Assembly (NCBI GenBank): GCA_030830785.1
Contig: JAURMI010000003.1
Location: forward strand, 248,001-312,000
Direction: 5' to 3'
From: Crocinitomicaceae bacterium
GTDB lineage: Bacteria; Bacteroidota; Bacteroidia; Flavobacteriales_D; Crocinitomicaceae
Length of the DNA: 64,000 nucleotides
A program made the position numbers and the translations under genes. The notes below the pieces were generated by a model, which ran no database searches, was not told where the DNA came from, and saw nothing but the letters and a program-made list of their open reading frames with translations. Shown in pieces: positions 25,674 to 35,495 of the stretch. Numbering within the stretch: position 1 is the first letter of the stretch; each line of letters starts with the position of its first letter.

Positions 25674-28600
25674 TTAGTGCGTGTTTTCTGATTCTGTTGC
25701 ATCCTGGCCGAGGGTATCACAGTGATAATGCTTTTGCGTCTTTTTGGTAGGTGCCTTAGATGGCTCTCCCTTTTGATTTGCGGCCAACATAAGGGTCAAT
25801 ATTCGCGTTCGCTCTTGAGCAATCATAGGTTCCAAAACCTCTTTTTGTTTTGATTCTTCATAATATACTACACCATCTATCATCGTCAAATTCACGCGGG
25901 CTTTAATGCTAAGTGGGTTGTCGGTCCAAAGCACTAAATCTGCGGCTTTTCCCGATTTTATACTGCCCATTTGATCGTCTAAGTGCAAAGCTTTGGCAGG
26001 ATTTAGGGTAACTAGTTTCCATGCCTGTTGTTCAGATAATCCACCATATTTTATTGTCTTGGCGGCCTCTTGATTTAGCCTGCGGCCCATTTCTGCATCG
26101 TCAGAATTGATACACACAACCACGCCCTGTTCAGTCATGAGCGCAGCATTATATGGAATTGCCTCGTTTACCTCAAATTTATAGGCCCACCAGTCAGAAA
26201 AAGTTGAACCAAATACGCCATGTCGATGCATTTTGTCAGCAACTTTGTATCCTTCCAAAATATGCGTAAACGTATTGATTTTGAAACCCATAGAATCAGC
26301 GACATGCATTAACATATTGATTTCAGATTGCACGTAGGAATGGCAGGTAATAAACCGTTCAGATTTCAATATTTCAGAGAGCACCTCTAGCTCCAAATCT
26401 ACACGAGGAACTTGATTTGTTTTACCAGACTTAAATGCGTCCCATTCGGCCTGATAAGCTTTTGCTCTGTAAAAACCATCGTAAAAAACTTGTTCAACGC
26501 CCATACGCGTTTGTGGAAAACGAACCGTATTAAAATCCCCCCAATTGGATTGTTTGACATTTTCACCTAGTGCACACTTGATAAATTTCGGAGCGCCTTT
26601 TATGAGCATTTGATCAGCAGTACAACCCCATTTCAATTTGATCAACGCAGATTGACCACCAATTGGATTGGCAGAACCATGAAGCAATTGAGCCGCTGTA
26701 ACACCACCGGCCAGTTGCCGATAAATATCAATGTCATCAGGATTAACAACATCTCCAATACTCACTTCGGCAGATATTGCCTGACCTCCTTCATTTACCC
26801 CTTTAGAAATCGCAATATGTGAATGCTCATCTATAATTCCTGAAGTTAAATGCAATCCTGTCGCATCTATTATTTTAGCATCACTTGGAGCACTCAAATT
26901 TTGTCTGCTCACTTGTTTAATTTTTCCATCGACCACCAATACATCGGCCCCTTTAATGATACCTTCTTTTTCATTGGTCCAGACCGTGGCATTTTTAAAA
27001 AGGGTAGTTTGTGCTTTGGGCTGATCAACAAAGCCAAAAGCCATATTTGGATGCCAAATTGGTCCAAATTGAGTGGTATCAGATTTTATTTTTTTGTGTA
27101 ATGTTGATGGCTGCGCTTTTTGTTGAATTGCACTCCAATGAAACCAGACGCCGTTTTCATCGGTTCCTTCTCCTTCAATGAGCAGCCCATTTTTAATTAA
27201 TTTACCATGAAGTTGAATAAGCCGACTTGAAGCACCCAAAGTTGCAAATTGAATTGAAATATCAGAGTCATTAATTGAGACAGTTGCATTGGCTTTTAAC
27301 GTATCGGCACCAGTGCTATTTATGACCTTTGCTTGAGGCTTATCATTGCTGCCTGAAATTATCAAATCATAATCTTTATTGGGTAAATGCAATAAATAAG
27401 TTCCCAAAATGTGATTTGGATTGTAGCTTTTCCAAACACGGACCTGACCCAAATTCCAAGTCTCCAACAATTCTGCTTCATATTGGAATGGGTCGGCGCT
27501 AAAAACCGAAAAACTTGCCAATTTTCCAACTTCAAGTGTGCCTACTTGTTGATTGATGCCAAGCCATTCGGCCGGAGTTGAAGTAAGTGCAGCCATGGCA
27601 TCTTCTGGGGCTAAACCTCTTGAAATAGATTTTCTTAGAGCAGACCAGAATTCTGCAGGATTCTTGAGCCCAAATGAGGTAAGGGCTATTTGGAGCCCTG
27701 CATCAATAAGTAACTTTGGATTACTCGGAGCAGTTTCCCAATGCTTCAATTCAGATAAAGGAATTTCTCGGGATAAATATGGATCATTTACATCATATGC
27801 ATCGGGAAAGGTAAGCGGCAAGGCTACTTTTGTTTTTGCTTTGGTTAACTCATCGATAATTGCATATTCGTTGCCCGCACCAATATAAATAAATTCCTTA
27901 TTGAATTCTTTAGCGATCTTGCTGGCGCGCAGTATTTCTAATTTATCCTCTACCTTGAAAATGGATGGTAACTTTTGAAGTTGCTGCCATGCTGAAAGTG
28001 ACACAGAAAATGGCAAAGACATTTCATTTGCACTATAATATTTTAGATCATAAAAAGCCTGACGTAACAAGGCTATTGAGCCCATCTGTGATGAAGGATA
28101 AGATTGGTGGCTAACACCTTTCGAAAAAGAAAAAGCTTGCGCGGCAATTGGCGCGATGAGCTGCTTGTGGATATCCTTATTACCAAGCGCCACAAGCGCA
28201 GCGCTCCCTCTTACGATACCATCATGATAATGCGTTAATGCAAATCCAAAACCCGACTGTTGTAATTGTGTGAGTTGATTTTCATTGAATTTGTAGTCAG
28301 CGCCCGCTTCAAGTTCTGGATGTACTGTTTCATTCCAATAGTAAGCACCCTCTTTGGTAGATTCCATTTGGGGCCTCCAATTATTGTTTTTAACCGAAAT
28401 AGGGTCCAGCCCAACGTTGGTATATAATTCTATGAAGGATGGTACCAAAACCCTATCTGAATAATCGTATTGGACCGCACCGTCTTGTCTTATGTTGCGA
28501 CCTACTTTTAAAATTTTTCCGTCGGCGATGAGTAAATCGGCATCTTGTAGTGTCTGGCCAGCTTTAAGCATGATGGTAGCATGCTGTAAAAGAATAAAAG

Positions 28601-28700
28601 ATGGTTCAGAATTTTTTAACCCATTATCAGGGCCAAATTGAGCGCACAAATTAAAAGCACAAAGATAAATTAGGGGTAACAGAAATAAGGGAGTTTTCAT
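25674..28700 (-). CDS. Secreted double-domain amidohydrolase (degenerate N-domain, intact C-domain)
   Basis: 1008 residues. The signal peptide is at 1-20 (NLCAQ). Two amidohydrolase-like units are fused. In the first (about 35-430) the metal motif is replaced (VPSFIELYTNVGLDP), but SRGLAPEDAMAALTSTPAEWLGI and the GTLEVGKLASF end are kept. The second (about 560-985) has SGIIDEHSHIAIS with the HxH pair, later His residues (CHSY, THILEGY), NSDDAEMGR, and LVTLNPAKALHLDDQMGSIKSGKAADLVLW. The substrate is unknown; similar Bacteroidota proteins are annotated as imidazolonepropionase-like or dipeptidase-like. It ends in a Lys/His-rich tail and is coupled to the next gene. Confidence 0.85.
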   Translation of the reverse strand: MKTPLFLLPLIYLCAFNLCAQFGPDNGLKNSEPSFILLQHATIMLKAGQTLQDADLLIADGKILKVGRNIRQDGAVQYDYSDRVLVPSFIELYTNVGLDPISVKNNNWRPQMESTKEGAYYWNETVHPELEAGADYKFNENQLTQLQQSGFGFALTHYHDGIVRGSAALVALGNKDIHKQLIAPIAAQAFSFSKGVSHQSYPSSQMGSIALLRQAFYDLKYYSANEMSLPFSVSLSAWQQLQKLPSIFKVEDKLEILRASKIAKEFNKEFIYIGAGNEYAIIDELTKAKTKVALPLTFPDAYDVNDPYLSREIPLSELKHWETAPSNPKLLIDAGLQIALTSFGLKNPAEFWSALRKSISRGLAPEDAMAALTSTPAEWLGINQQVGTLEVGKLASFSVFSADPFQYEAELLETWNLGQVRVWKSYNPNHILGTYLLHLPNKDYDLIISGSNDKPQAKVINSTGADTLKANATVSINDSDISIQFATLGASSRLIQLHGKLIKNGLLIEGEGTDENGVWFHWSAIQQKAQPSTLHKKIKSDTTQFGPIWHPNMAFGFVDQPKAQTTLFKNATVWTNEKEGIIKGADVLVVDGKIKQVSRQNLSAPSDAKIIDATGLHLTSGIIDEHSHIAISKGVNEGGQAISAEVSIGDVVNPDDIDIYRQLAGGVTAAQLLHGSANPIGGQSALIKLKWGCTADQMLIKGAPKFIKCALGENVKQSNWGDFNTVRFPQTRMGVEQVFYDGFYRAKAYQAEWDAFKSGKTNQVPRVDLELEVLSEILKSERFITCHSYVQSEINMLMHVADSMGFKINTFTHILEGYKVADKMHRHGVFGSTFSDWWAYKFEVNEAIPYNAALMTEQGVVVCINSDDAEMGRRLNQEAAKTIKYGGLSEQQAWKLVTLNPAKALHLDDQMGSIKSGKAADLVLWTDNPLSIKARVNLTMIDGVVYYEESKQKEVLEPMIAQERTRILTLMLAANQKGEPSKAPTKKTQKHYHCDTLGQDATESENTH

Positions 28701-28746
28701 AAAGACGAAAATACAAATTCTTAGGTTATCTGTGAAAGACTCAAAT

Positions 28747-29421
28747 TCATTGAATGTACTTGAGTGCTTCTCGTCTTGCCAAACCCTTTAAATCTTCTTG
28801 AATTACTACATTTTTTACCCAATCAGGATTCCATTTAGCAACCTCTCTCAACGACCAACCAATCGCCTTTTGAATAAAAAACTCATTATTGGCTTTAAAT
28901 GTATGGATGTAGTGCTCAAGTAATGGCAAATTCGTTAATTTTTTGAATTTAAGTTGATGTATTAGCAAGGTGCGGTGCAACCAAAAATTAGTAGATAATT
29001 CCCATTCATAAGCAATTTCCTTAAAATATTGCGGATATTGAAGGGCAAAATTGGCTACCAAATGAGTGGCAATTGGATCGATGGAATCCCACCAGGATTT
29101 ATTTATCAAAATAAATTCCAATTCGTGGATATCGTTTTTCACATAGGATTTCTTTGGCCATTTTTGTAACCAATCAATGCCACAGTACTGCATTTCTCTT
29201 GGAGCTTGTTCCCAACATTCGTGAACGATTTGCCAGGCTTGCGATCTATCTAAATCACTGGGAAGCATTTGCCTCCACTTAAGAAATTTTTCCCGACGAG
29301 GTTGTGCCATCACACCAAAAAACTCAAACTTATTTTTCATGTATGCAGCCATTTGGACTGCACGTTTCTCATCTTTTACCCCGTTGAGCAAATCTTGAAG
29401 TTGCTTTACAATATCATTCAT
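28747..29421 (-). CDS. DNA alkylation repair protein (AlkD-like HEAT-repeat glycosylase)
   Basis: About 224 residues of HEAT-like helical repeats. Motifs match the AlkD family: MAAYMKNKFEFFGVMAQPRREKFLK near the start, KKSYVKNDIHELEFILINKSWWDSID in the middle and FIQKAIGWSLREVAKWNPDWV near the end. Such proteins remove bulky or cationic alkylated bases from DNA without base flipping. The frame runs on into rnpB to 29496, but the start is ATG 29421, since the upstream part would be encoded by the RNase P RNA. It starts only about 16 nt after the rnpB 3' end. Confidence 0.9.
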   Translation of the reverse strand: MNDIVKQLQDLLNGVKDEKRAVQMAAYMKNKFEFFGVMAQPRREKFLKWRQMLPSDLDRSQAWQIVHECWEQAPREMQYCGIDWLQKWPKKSYVKNDIHELEFILINKSWWDSIDPIATHLVANFALQYPQYFKEIAYEWELSTNFWLHRTLLIHQLKFKKLTNLPLLEHYIHTFKANNEFFIQKAIGWSLREVAKWNPDWVKNVVIQEDLKGLARREALKYIQ

Positions 29422-29437
29422 AAATGTCAAAAAAAAT

Positions 29438-29818
29438 GGCAAATCATAAGCCGGGTTCTGTACCTCTAACTGTAAAACAGTCGAGGTGTCTATCATTTAT
29501 CTAGCACTGCATTCACACACAGTGTCAAGCGACCTACCCTCCGAGACGAGCGAGCAACTCGTTCTGCTTTAGCAGACCTCGGTTTATTTGGTCTTTCAGC
29601 GCGTAAGGTTTACCCTGCCAAGTACATCACTGTACTTGCGGTAGGCTCTTACCCCACCTTTTCACCTTTTCCTTGGCGAACCAAGGTAGTTTTTTTTCTG
29701 TGGCACTAGCTGTATTACAACTGTTTCTAGTTGCAACCCTTCCCGTTAAGAAGTACGCTGCCCTATGCTGCCCGGACTTTCCTCTTTTCAAATGAAAAGC
29801 GATAGACTGATTTGCCGA
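29438..29818 (-). ncRNA. rnpB: RNase P RNA (bacterial type A)
   Basis: This is the catalytic RNA of RNase P, which matures tRNA 5' ends. The conserved core is readable on the minus strand: the GAGGAAAGTCCGGGC block near the 5' end (about 29770-29784), a GGTAAACC-type segment in the middle and the AGAACCCGGCTTA block near the 3' end (about 29448-29460). Helix P1 closes it: GGCAAATCA (29816-29808) pairs with TGATTTGCC (29446-29438), fixing both ends to within a few bases. A T-rich run follows immediately (29437-29430). Length of about 380 nt is normal. Confidence 0.96.
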
Positions 29819-29820
29819 AG

Positions 29821-29828
29821 CAAAGTTA
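29821..29828 (-). promoter_or_regulatory. -7 box TAACTTTG of rnpB
   Basis: A perfect TAnnTTTG separated by CTTC (4 nt) from the first P1 base of RNase P RNA at 29816. It starts immediately after the stop codon of the upstream T9SS gene (29829-29831). Because the rnpB 5' end is known from structure, this calibrates box-to-transcript-start spacing in this genome. Confidence 0.7.
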
Positions 29829-30917
29829 TTAAAGTTTAACGAGCTTTCTATGAATGCTTGCTTTGGCGCTATGGGCCACTAAGGTATAGGTTCCAGATAT
29901 CAAATTCCCTAGATCAAAATAACCTATGAATGCTGCATTTTGTTGTTCAAAAACTAATCTTCCAAATTGATCAAAAATTTGTACAAATTCAATGGGCGCT
30001 GTCGCATTGAAATAGCACCAATCTGTTACAGGATTTGGATAAAAGCTAACTTCGAAAATATTTTCTTCTAAAGCAGCATCCAATCCCAAATAAATATCCT
30101 GATATTGAATTGTTGGCGCTCCTTGATTTTGACCAAAACCACCAACAGTCGCCCTGACCAAACACTCATTTTTTTGATTTGTCCACCATTCGTAAATTGT
30201 GGTTGAAAAAGTTGGTGGTGCGATCCAAGCACCTGAGCCAAATAAAGTCTGATAAATTGAATCAGTTTCTAAAATATCGTGTTTTATGCGAAGCGCATCG
30301 AAGGTTCCAAGTGGTGTAGTCAAACTACCCCAACCATCTACTACAGAATTTCGCTGACGGTGTTGGATGAATTTAATGTCCGTGGCCGGATTCAAATCGA
30401 CATAGGTATAACCTCGAGAGTTATAGGCATCATTAAATTGAAGCGGAAGTGCATAACGCGTTTCTATAGTGTCGGATTTAAAGGGTACGCCTTGCCCCTG
30501 AACGTCTATTGAATAACCGATGCTATTTATTTGAGAACTTGTTCGTCTTGTATATTGACTTAAATTGGAAATTTCAATAGGCAAAAAAGCTGAAAACTGG
30601 TCAATTGGCAAGTCATTGCTCGGATTAAAGTACGTTGCTTTGTAGGGTGTTGAAGCAATAGGTCCAAAAGTTGCCAATATCAAAATAGAGCCAAAGCCAA
30701 TGGGATTATATTCAGTTAAGCTTTGACTTTGTGCGCTCAATTGAGAGAAATCCCAAATTGCATTTGGACCAGTATTCTGAAAATCAATGGCAATTGGATT
30801 GGCCAAACTCAAACGAACAGTATCACCAGCATCGGCAAAATCTGCAACGCTCAATGAAATTTGAGCCCTTGAAAATGCCGGAATAACAGCCAACAAAATT
30901 AAAATAAGGTGTTTCAT
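29829..30917 (-). CDS. T9SS type A sorting domain protein of unknown function
   Basis: About 362 residues from ATG 30917. The signal peptide ends AFSRAQ. The body (about 25-285) is beta-rich with no enzyme motif I recognise. The C-terminal about 75 residues (VSFYPNPVTDWCYFNA, IFDQFGRLVFEQ, SGTYTLVAHS, RKLVKL) are a type A sorting signal, so it is exported by the T9SS encoded at 10-17 kb. The frame extends to 30935, but ATG 30917 starts the signal peptide properly and follows the -7 box by 15 nt. The stop codon abuts the rnpB promoter. Confidence 0.87.
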   Translation of the reverse strand: MKHLILILLAVIPAFSRAQISLSVADFADAGDTVRLSLANPIAIDFQNTGPNAIWDFSQLSAQSQSLTEYNPIGFGSILILATFGPIASTPYKATYFNPSNDLPIDQFSAFLPIEISNLSQYTRRTSSQINSIGYSIDVQGQGVPFKSDTIETRYALPLQFNDAYNSRGYTYVDLNPATDIKFIQHRQRNSVVDGWGSLTTPLGTFDALRIKHDILETDSIYQTLFGSGAWIAPPTFSTTIYEWWTNQKNECLVRATVGGFGQNQGAPTIQYQDIYLGLDAALEENIFEVSFYPNPVTDWCYFNATAPIEFVQIFDQFGRLVFEQQNAAFIGYFDLGNLISGTYTLVAHSAKASIHRKLVKL

Positions 30918-30932
30918 ATTTACTTCGTATAT

Positions 30933-30940
30933 CAAATTTA
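30933..30940 (-). promoter_or_regulatory. -7 box TAAATTTG upstream of T9SS protein
   Basis: A perfect TAnnTTTG on the minus strand, ending 15 nt before ATG 30917. The divergent helicase gene starts at 30978, so the two promoter regions share about 60 bp. Confidence 0.5.
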
Positions 30941-30977
30941 GGTTTTTTATTCAATAGAGAGGTGCTAAATTAGCGTT

Positions 30978-33900
30978 ATGTCTGAATTGGTCCGATCGTT
31001 TGTTCAAAATTGGGAATCTGAGCTCTTATTGCTCAGGCCAAATGATCCACTAATTCATCTTAGTCAAGACAATTTTATAGAAGAACAAGAGGAATTATGG
31101 GCCCTGCAAACAAAAAGCAAACAAATTTTAAAAGAACTCAAACGAATTGAAAGAGAACGAGGTGTAATAGCCCTTGCTCGGTTTGAAGGTTTATTGTCAT
31201 GGCAAAAAGGGAACAAAACAATTCAAACACCACTTTATTTATTTCAATGCAATGCCATTCTATCCCAGTCCAAAGAAATTATTTTAGAAGAGGGTCAAAT
31301 TTTAAATCCTTATTTAAGCTTTCTACTCAAAAAAAACGATTTAAGAATTGATGAAAAACTTGTGCCATCTAAATTCATAGAGGCCCTTTTAAAATGCGGA
31401 CTTTTCTCCAGTTATGAACCCAAAACGGGATACGCAAATTTGCACCCACAGCGATATGAATTACGCAAAGAATGGGAGGTCTTACAATTGCAAGAGGAAT
31501 ATGCCCCTACCTTACATCAAATCGTTGGGGATTCAGATTTAAAAAATGACCACGAAAAATCATCTTGGGAACTTTGTCAAATTAGCCCCTTGGATCCAGA
31601 CCAAGTGGCAGCTGTAGAACATGCAGGAAATAATTCTATAGTCATTTACGGGCCACCTGGCACGGGAAAATCAGTTGTGCTGAGTAATATTATAAGTTCT
31701 GCCTTAAATGCAGGCCAACGCATCCTCGTTGTTGCAGATAAAGCCGTTGCGCTTTCCGTGCTCGAAGGAAAATTAAAAGCATTGCATCTAGATCAATTCT
31801 GCATGTCCATCCACGATCATAAAAGCAGAAAACATTTTTTTGAAAAACTACAAATTCAATTTGAATACTTACTTCAAACACCAAAAGCTAAATTTGAAAT
31901 AAAGCAAAGTAAACCTTTCAAAGGTGAGTCTTTTTGGAAAGAAAAGAAAAAGCTCGAAGCGATTTCTGGCCTTACTTTGGAAACACTATTTAAGCATTTT
32001 AAGCATCAAGCAAACCCAAGCACCCACGCTTCCAAAAGATGGATAAATTGGATTGGGGCCCAGGTTCAACTTAAAAGCATATCTAAACCTCTTGCTGCCT
32101 TAATGCCTTATTTAAACGCCTCATGGCAAAAAAATTCTGTTAAGGAAAGTCTTTCGCAGTGGCAGCTTTGGGAGGATCTTTGGCAACAATTTAAAGAAAA
32201 TGATATTCTTTCACTCGACACATTAAATGATTTTGTCGAAAAAAGTTTGCGATGTTTTCAATTTAAAGCAAATGTTTATGAGCAATATACCCCCTTGCTC
32301 GACAGTGATGTCAAGAATCATCTCAAAAAATTATTAAAATATCAACAAGTTAAACAAGAGCAACTTTTGTTGGAGCAAAAACTCAAAGTTTGGAAAAATA
32401 TACCGACCCTTGAGGAATGGGGTATCCTCAAAACAGCAGCAGGGCAAACAAGCTGGTTACAAAAAATCAAATGGCGCAAATTGGCTAAAACTTGGCTTAG
32501 GACCTGGAATGTCGCATTCATGGATTTGGAAATAGACTTGTTTTGCTATTGGCGAAACTGCGAAAAGCTATCTCAAATTGCTCAACAAATGACAAAATTA
32601 GGCGTTTTGAATCTCGAACTTGAAATTGGCGTTATTCTCACTTTACTTAAGCAGCACAAGTCTGAAGATTGGTCATGGTATAGAAGTCAAGAAAAAAATA
32701 GAATAGAAATGTATTGTTCGCTTCATCAGCGAGCACATCAATTTCAGCAACTTCATTTGTCTTTATTTAACACAAATGCCCGAGCTTTTGAGGATATCCA
32801 AAAAAAGGTTAAAAAAGGGCAACAAAATCTCGTTGACCAATTTGAATTGATCCAATCAATCTCCTATGATCTTTGGCAATTAATTGATAATCCTCAAACT
32901 CAACTTGAGCAGATTAGCCGAGAATTTTGGGCAGATTTAAGGATCGATTATCCATCTGTTTTTAGTGAAAAGTCAGAACAATCAAAGGCAGCGATAGAAT
33001 GGGATTTAAATCATGAAGAACGTCTATGGTTAGAAAATGCCCAACACATTATTTCAAAACAACATGCGCGTTTTCATGATTTACAATCCTTACTTGAAAA
33101 GCCGCTAAATAAACTCAATTCAGAACAAAAATTACAAAGGCAATCCTTGCGAAAAGGCAAGGCTATACTCATAAAAGAAATGGCTAAAACGCGAAACCAT
33201 AAGACCATTCATGAACTTTTTGAAGGTCCTGCAATGGAGTGGCTGCGTGTTATATTTCCAATTTGGATGAGCTCGCCAACCGCATTAGCAGGTGCTTTTC
33301 CTCTCCAAAAAGCATTATTTGATATTGGTATTTTTGATGAAGCAAGCCAATTGCCACTAAGCCATGCTGTTGGCGCTTTGCAACGTGTAAAAAAGTTGGT
33401 GGTGGCAGGTGACCCACAACAAATGCGACCGCAATCCTATTTTGGCCAAAGTTCTGAAGGCGTAGTTGATTTATTACATCAGGCTGCATACCATTTACCA
33501 AGGTGCCATTTACACTATCATTACAGAAGTGAAGATGCCACATTAATCGCCTTTTCTAATGCGCATTTTTACCAAAACAAATTACTCGTTTGGCCCAGTA
33601 TCAAGCATCCAAAAAATGGGATTTTTGATCATTTTATTGAAGATGGTGTCTATTTTGAACAGCAAAATCTCCGAGAGGCTAAGTCAATTGCCAAACATCT
33701 GAGCAATTTACTTTCAAACAAGGAAAGCATTGGTATTGTAGCCTTTTCGGAAATTCAGCTCATGTGTATTTATCAACAACTTAGTAGTTCAGATCAACTT
33801 AAACTTGAGCAAAGAATATCCGAAAAAAGTGCATTCTTTTTACCTTTGGAGCAAGTTCAAGGTGAAGAATGTGACATCTTACTGATAAGTTTTGGATTTG

Positions 33901-34208
33901 CAAAAAACGAACAAGGCAAATTCAGCTTGAAGTTAGGACCTATGGTTCAGTCTCAAAGTGGTAGGCGACTTAATGTACTTTTGACCCGCGCTAAAAAAGC
34001 CTTGCATTTTTACAGTAGTATTCGGGCTGTAGATTTTCCTGCAAAGCGCAGTTCTGCTACGCAAAGAATATGGGAATGGTTCATGTTTCTAGAAAAAGAC
34101 CACAATGATTTAAAATTGTATAATGCCAATGCGCTCTTAGAATCAGCTTCGAATTATTCTACTTTTCTGAATTTTTATCGTGTTCTGAAGCAGCGTGGGG
34201 CACTTTAG
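30978..34208 (+). CDS. Large SF1 (UPF1-like) helicase/ATPase
   Basis: A 1076-residue cytoplasmic protein. Residues 1-200 are an N-terminal domain not recognised in detail. A helicase core follows: Q-like [10 protein letters not shown], Walker A GPPGTGKS (225-232), a motif Ia region, then an insertion of about 500 residues rich in Gln/Lys/Trp and predicted helical. Motif II FDEAS is near 787, GDPQQMRPQ follows, the motif V region [12 protein letters not shown] is near 960 and [13 protein letters not shown] (VI) near 1000. This is the split AAA_11/AAA_12 layout of UPF1-like helicases. Substrate is unknown. It overlaps the convergent yidD gene by 50 bp. A near-consensus box (TAAATTAG, 30966-30973) lies 4 nt before the ATG. 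Confidence 0.85.
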   Translation: MSELVRSFVQNWESELLLLRPNDPLIHLSQDNFIEEQEELWALQTKSKQILKELKRIERERGVIALARFEGLLSWQKGNKTIQTPLYLFQCNAILSQSKEIILEEGQILNPYLSFLLKKNDLRIDEKLVPSKFIEALLKCGLFSSYEPKTGYANLHPQRYELRKEWEVLQLQEEYAPTLHQIVGDSDLKNDHEKSSWELCQISPLDPDQVAAVEHAGNNSIVIYGPPGTGKSVVLSNIISSALNAGQRILVVADKAVALSVLEGKLKALHLDQFCMSIHDHKSRKHFFEKLQIQFEYLLQTPKAKFEIKQSKPFKGESFWKEKKKLEAISGLTLETLFKHFKHQANPSTHASKRWINWIGAQVQLKSISKPLAALMPYLNASWQKNSVKESLSQWQLWEDLWQQFKENDILSLDTLNDFVEKSLRCFQFKANVYEQYTPLLDSDVKNHLKKLLKYQQVKQEQLLLEQKLKVWKNIPTLEEWGILKTAAGQTSWLQKIKWRKLAKTWLRTWNVAFMDLEIDLFCYWRNCEKLSQIAQQMTKLGVLNLELEIGVILTLLKQHKSEDWSWYRSQEKNRIEMYCSLHQRAHQFQQLHLSLFNTNARAFEDIQKKVKKGQQNLVDQFELIQSISYDLWQLIDNPQTQLEQISREFWADLRIDYPSVFSEKSEQSKAAIEWDLNHEERLWLENAQHIISKQHARFHDLQSLLEKPLNKLNSEQKLQRQSLRKGKAILIKEMAKTRNHKTIHELFEGPAMEWLRVIFPIWMSSPTALAGAFPLQKALFDIGIFDEASQLPLSHAVGALQRVKKLVVAGDPQQMRPQSYFGQSSEGVVDLLHQAAYHLPRCHLHYHYRSEDATLIAFSNAHFYQNKLLVWPSIKHPKNGIFDHFIEDGVYFEQQNLREAKSIAKHLSNLLSNKESIGIVAFSEIQLMCIYQQLSSSDQLKLEQRISEKSAFFLPLEQVQGEECDILLISFGFAKNEQGKFSLKLGPMVQSQSGRRLNVLLTRAKKALHFYSSIRAVDFPAKRSSATQRIWEWFMFLEKDHNDLKLYNANALLESASNYSTFLNFYRVLKQRGAL

Positions 34209-34476
34209 ATTGGGGTCTTGGAACTGGGTCGTAACCAAACCCTCCTCGCGGATGACATCTCGATATACGTTTTAGTCCCAAATAAGTACCTTTGAAAGGG
34301 CCCCAAATTTTCAATGCTTCAATCATGTATGCCGAACAAGTTGGTGTATACCTACAACTCGGAGGTAATATTGGCGAAATAATAAGCTGATAAAAGCGAA
34401 CCAAAAGCCAGATTGGGAAACTCAAAATTTTATTAATCCATTTCATCCATTCAAAATTAATTAATTTCAACAGCAT
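34159..34476 (-). CDS. yidD: Membrane protein insertion efficiency factor YidD
   Basis: A 105-residue small membrane-associated protein thought to help YidC and Sec insert inner-membrane proteins. The family core is clear: [30 protein letters not shown] and [17 protein letters not shown], including the conserved cysteines. ATG 34446 (MKWINK) is an alternative start. The hydrophilic tail after VPRP overlaps the 3' end of the convergent helicase gene by 50 bp. A -7 box (34493-34500) lies 16 nt upstream of ATG 34476. Confidence 0.93.
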   Translation of the reverse strand: MLLKLINFEWMKWINKILSFPIWLLVRFYQLIISPILPPSCRYTPTCSAYMIEALKIWGPFKGTYLGLKRISRCHPRGGFGYDPVPRPQSKVPHAASEHDKNSEK

Positions 34477-34492
34477 GCTGTGTAAACAATCT

Positions 34493-34500
34493 CAAATGTA
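34493..34500 (-). promoter_or_regulatory. -7 box TACATTTG upstream of yidD
   Basis: A perfect TAnnTTTG on the minus strand, ending 16 nt before ATG 34476. The divergent lytic transglycosylase gene starts at 34536. Confidence 0.5.
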
Positions 34501-34535
34501 ACCTTCATAAATAAATGCGCTTTTTTTATTTTTAA

Positions 34536-35495
34536 ATGATGAATTTCAAATCCTTTTTTCTTTTGTCGCTAATAACATTGAATTGCTATAGTGTTTTTGG
34601 ACAAACATTCAATAATTGGGAAGCGCAAAAAATTGAAGTGGTACAATCTTCAGGGACACAAACCATCATGCATGCCGAAGTCATTTTTGAAGAACGTTGG
34701 GATCAACTTCCGCAAGCTCAATTCTGGAAAAAAATAATGCTCCTTTCCCCTGATTCATGTTTGATAAACGTTGCCGCTACAAGACAAATACTCAAAAAAA
34801 TGTCAATACATGACTGGAATGCACAAACTGAGGAGCAAAAAAACATTGCCCGTCAAAGTCTACGTGAAGCCTACCTTTTAGATGATGGTACGCGCATCTA
34901 TGTTACCACAGGAAAAAATGATTTTTACAGATTCAATGAAGTTTACCCAAGCATAGATAAAGGTGTGTCTGCATTTGAACGATATGGCGTTGATCCTTGG
35001 TACGCACAGTCAATTCTATTGATTGAGAGTCCGGCTCAACTCAGAAAATCATCAACGGGCGCATTCGGCGCATTTCAATTAATGCCTGGCGTGGCCCGAT
35101 CTATGGGTCTAGAGGTAAATAATTCTGTTGATGAACGCAAAGATTTTGACCGTTGTGCCTACGGTGCAGCACAGCTTATCAAAAGTGTATGTATACCAGA
35201 AGCCATAAATATTTTGAACAAACATGGCATTACTTTTAACCAAACCGATCTTTGGTTTCGTTTATTTGTGTTGCATGTATACCATGCCGGAGCAAAAAAC
35301 GTAGCAGCAGTTATAGATAAAATTGAACCCCGAAATGGTTCGCAAGAATTGATTAAATCAATGTGGCAAAATAGCGCTGCTGGATTTGGGAATAATTCGC
35401 AAAACTATACGCAACTGGCTCTAGCGGCCCAGCTAATTTTACACGATATGGTTTATGAGAACTGTACCCAAATTAGCTCCTGTCAAAGCCGTTGA
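34536..35495 (+). CDS. Exported lytic transglycosylase-like protein
   Basis: 319 residues. The signal peptide is at 1-22 (SVFGQ). The catalytic domain sits in the second half, with LLIESPAQLRKSSTGAFGAFQLMPGVARSMGL in place of the usual ES, GLMQ and P motifs of family 1 transglycosylases. The ES pair carries the likely catalytic Glu. AYGAAQLIKS and a YHAGAKNV segment complete the SLT pattern. It would cleave peptidoglycan glycan strands in the periplasm. The 3' end overlaps the convergent menC gene by 23 bp. Confidence 0.85.
   Translation: MMNFKSFFLLSLITLNCYSVFGQTFNNWEAQKIEVVQSSGTQTIMHAEVIFEERWDQLPQAQFWKKIMLLSPDSCLINVAATRQILKKMSIHDWNAQTEEQKNIARQSLREAYLLDDGTRIYVTTGKNDFYRFNEVYPSIDKGVSAFERYGVDPWYAQSILLIESPAQLRKSSTGAFGAFQLMPGVARSMGLEVNNSVDERKDFDRCAYGAAQLIKSVCIPEAINILNKHGITFNQTDLWFRLFVLHVYHAGAKNVAAVIDKIEPRNGSQELIKSMWQNSAAGFGNNSQNYTQLALAAQLILHDMVYENCTQISSCQSR

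Noticed and set aside
29422..29496. N-terminal extension of the AlkD-like protein into rnpB
   Set aside because: The extension is encoded by conserved RNase P RNA sequence. ATG 29421 gives the normal family start.
34159..34208. Possible frameshift at the helicase/yidD overlap
   Set aside because: Both proteins end naturally, with the yidD core well inside its frame. A 50-bp convergent overlap of tails is acceptable.
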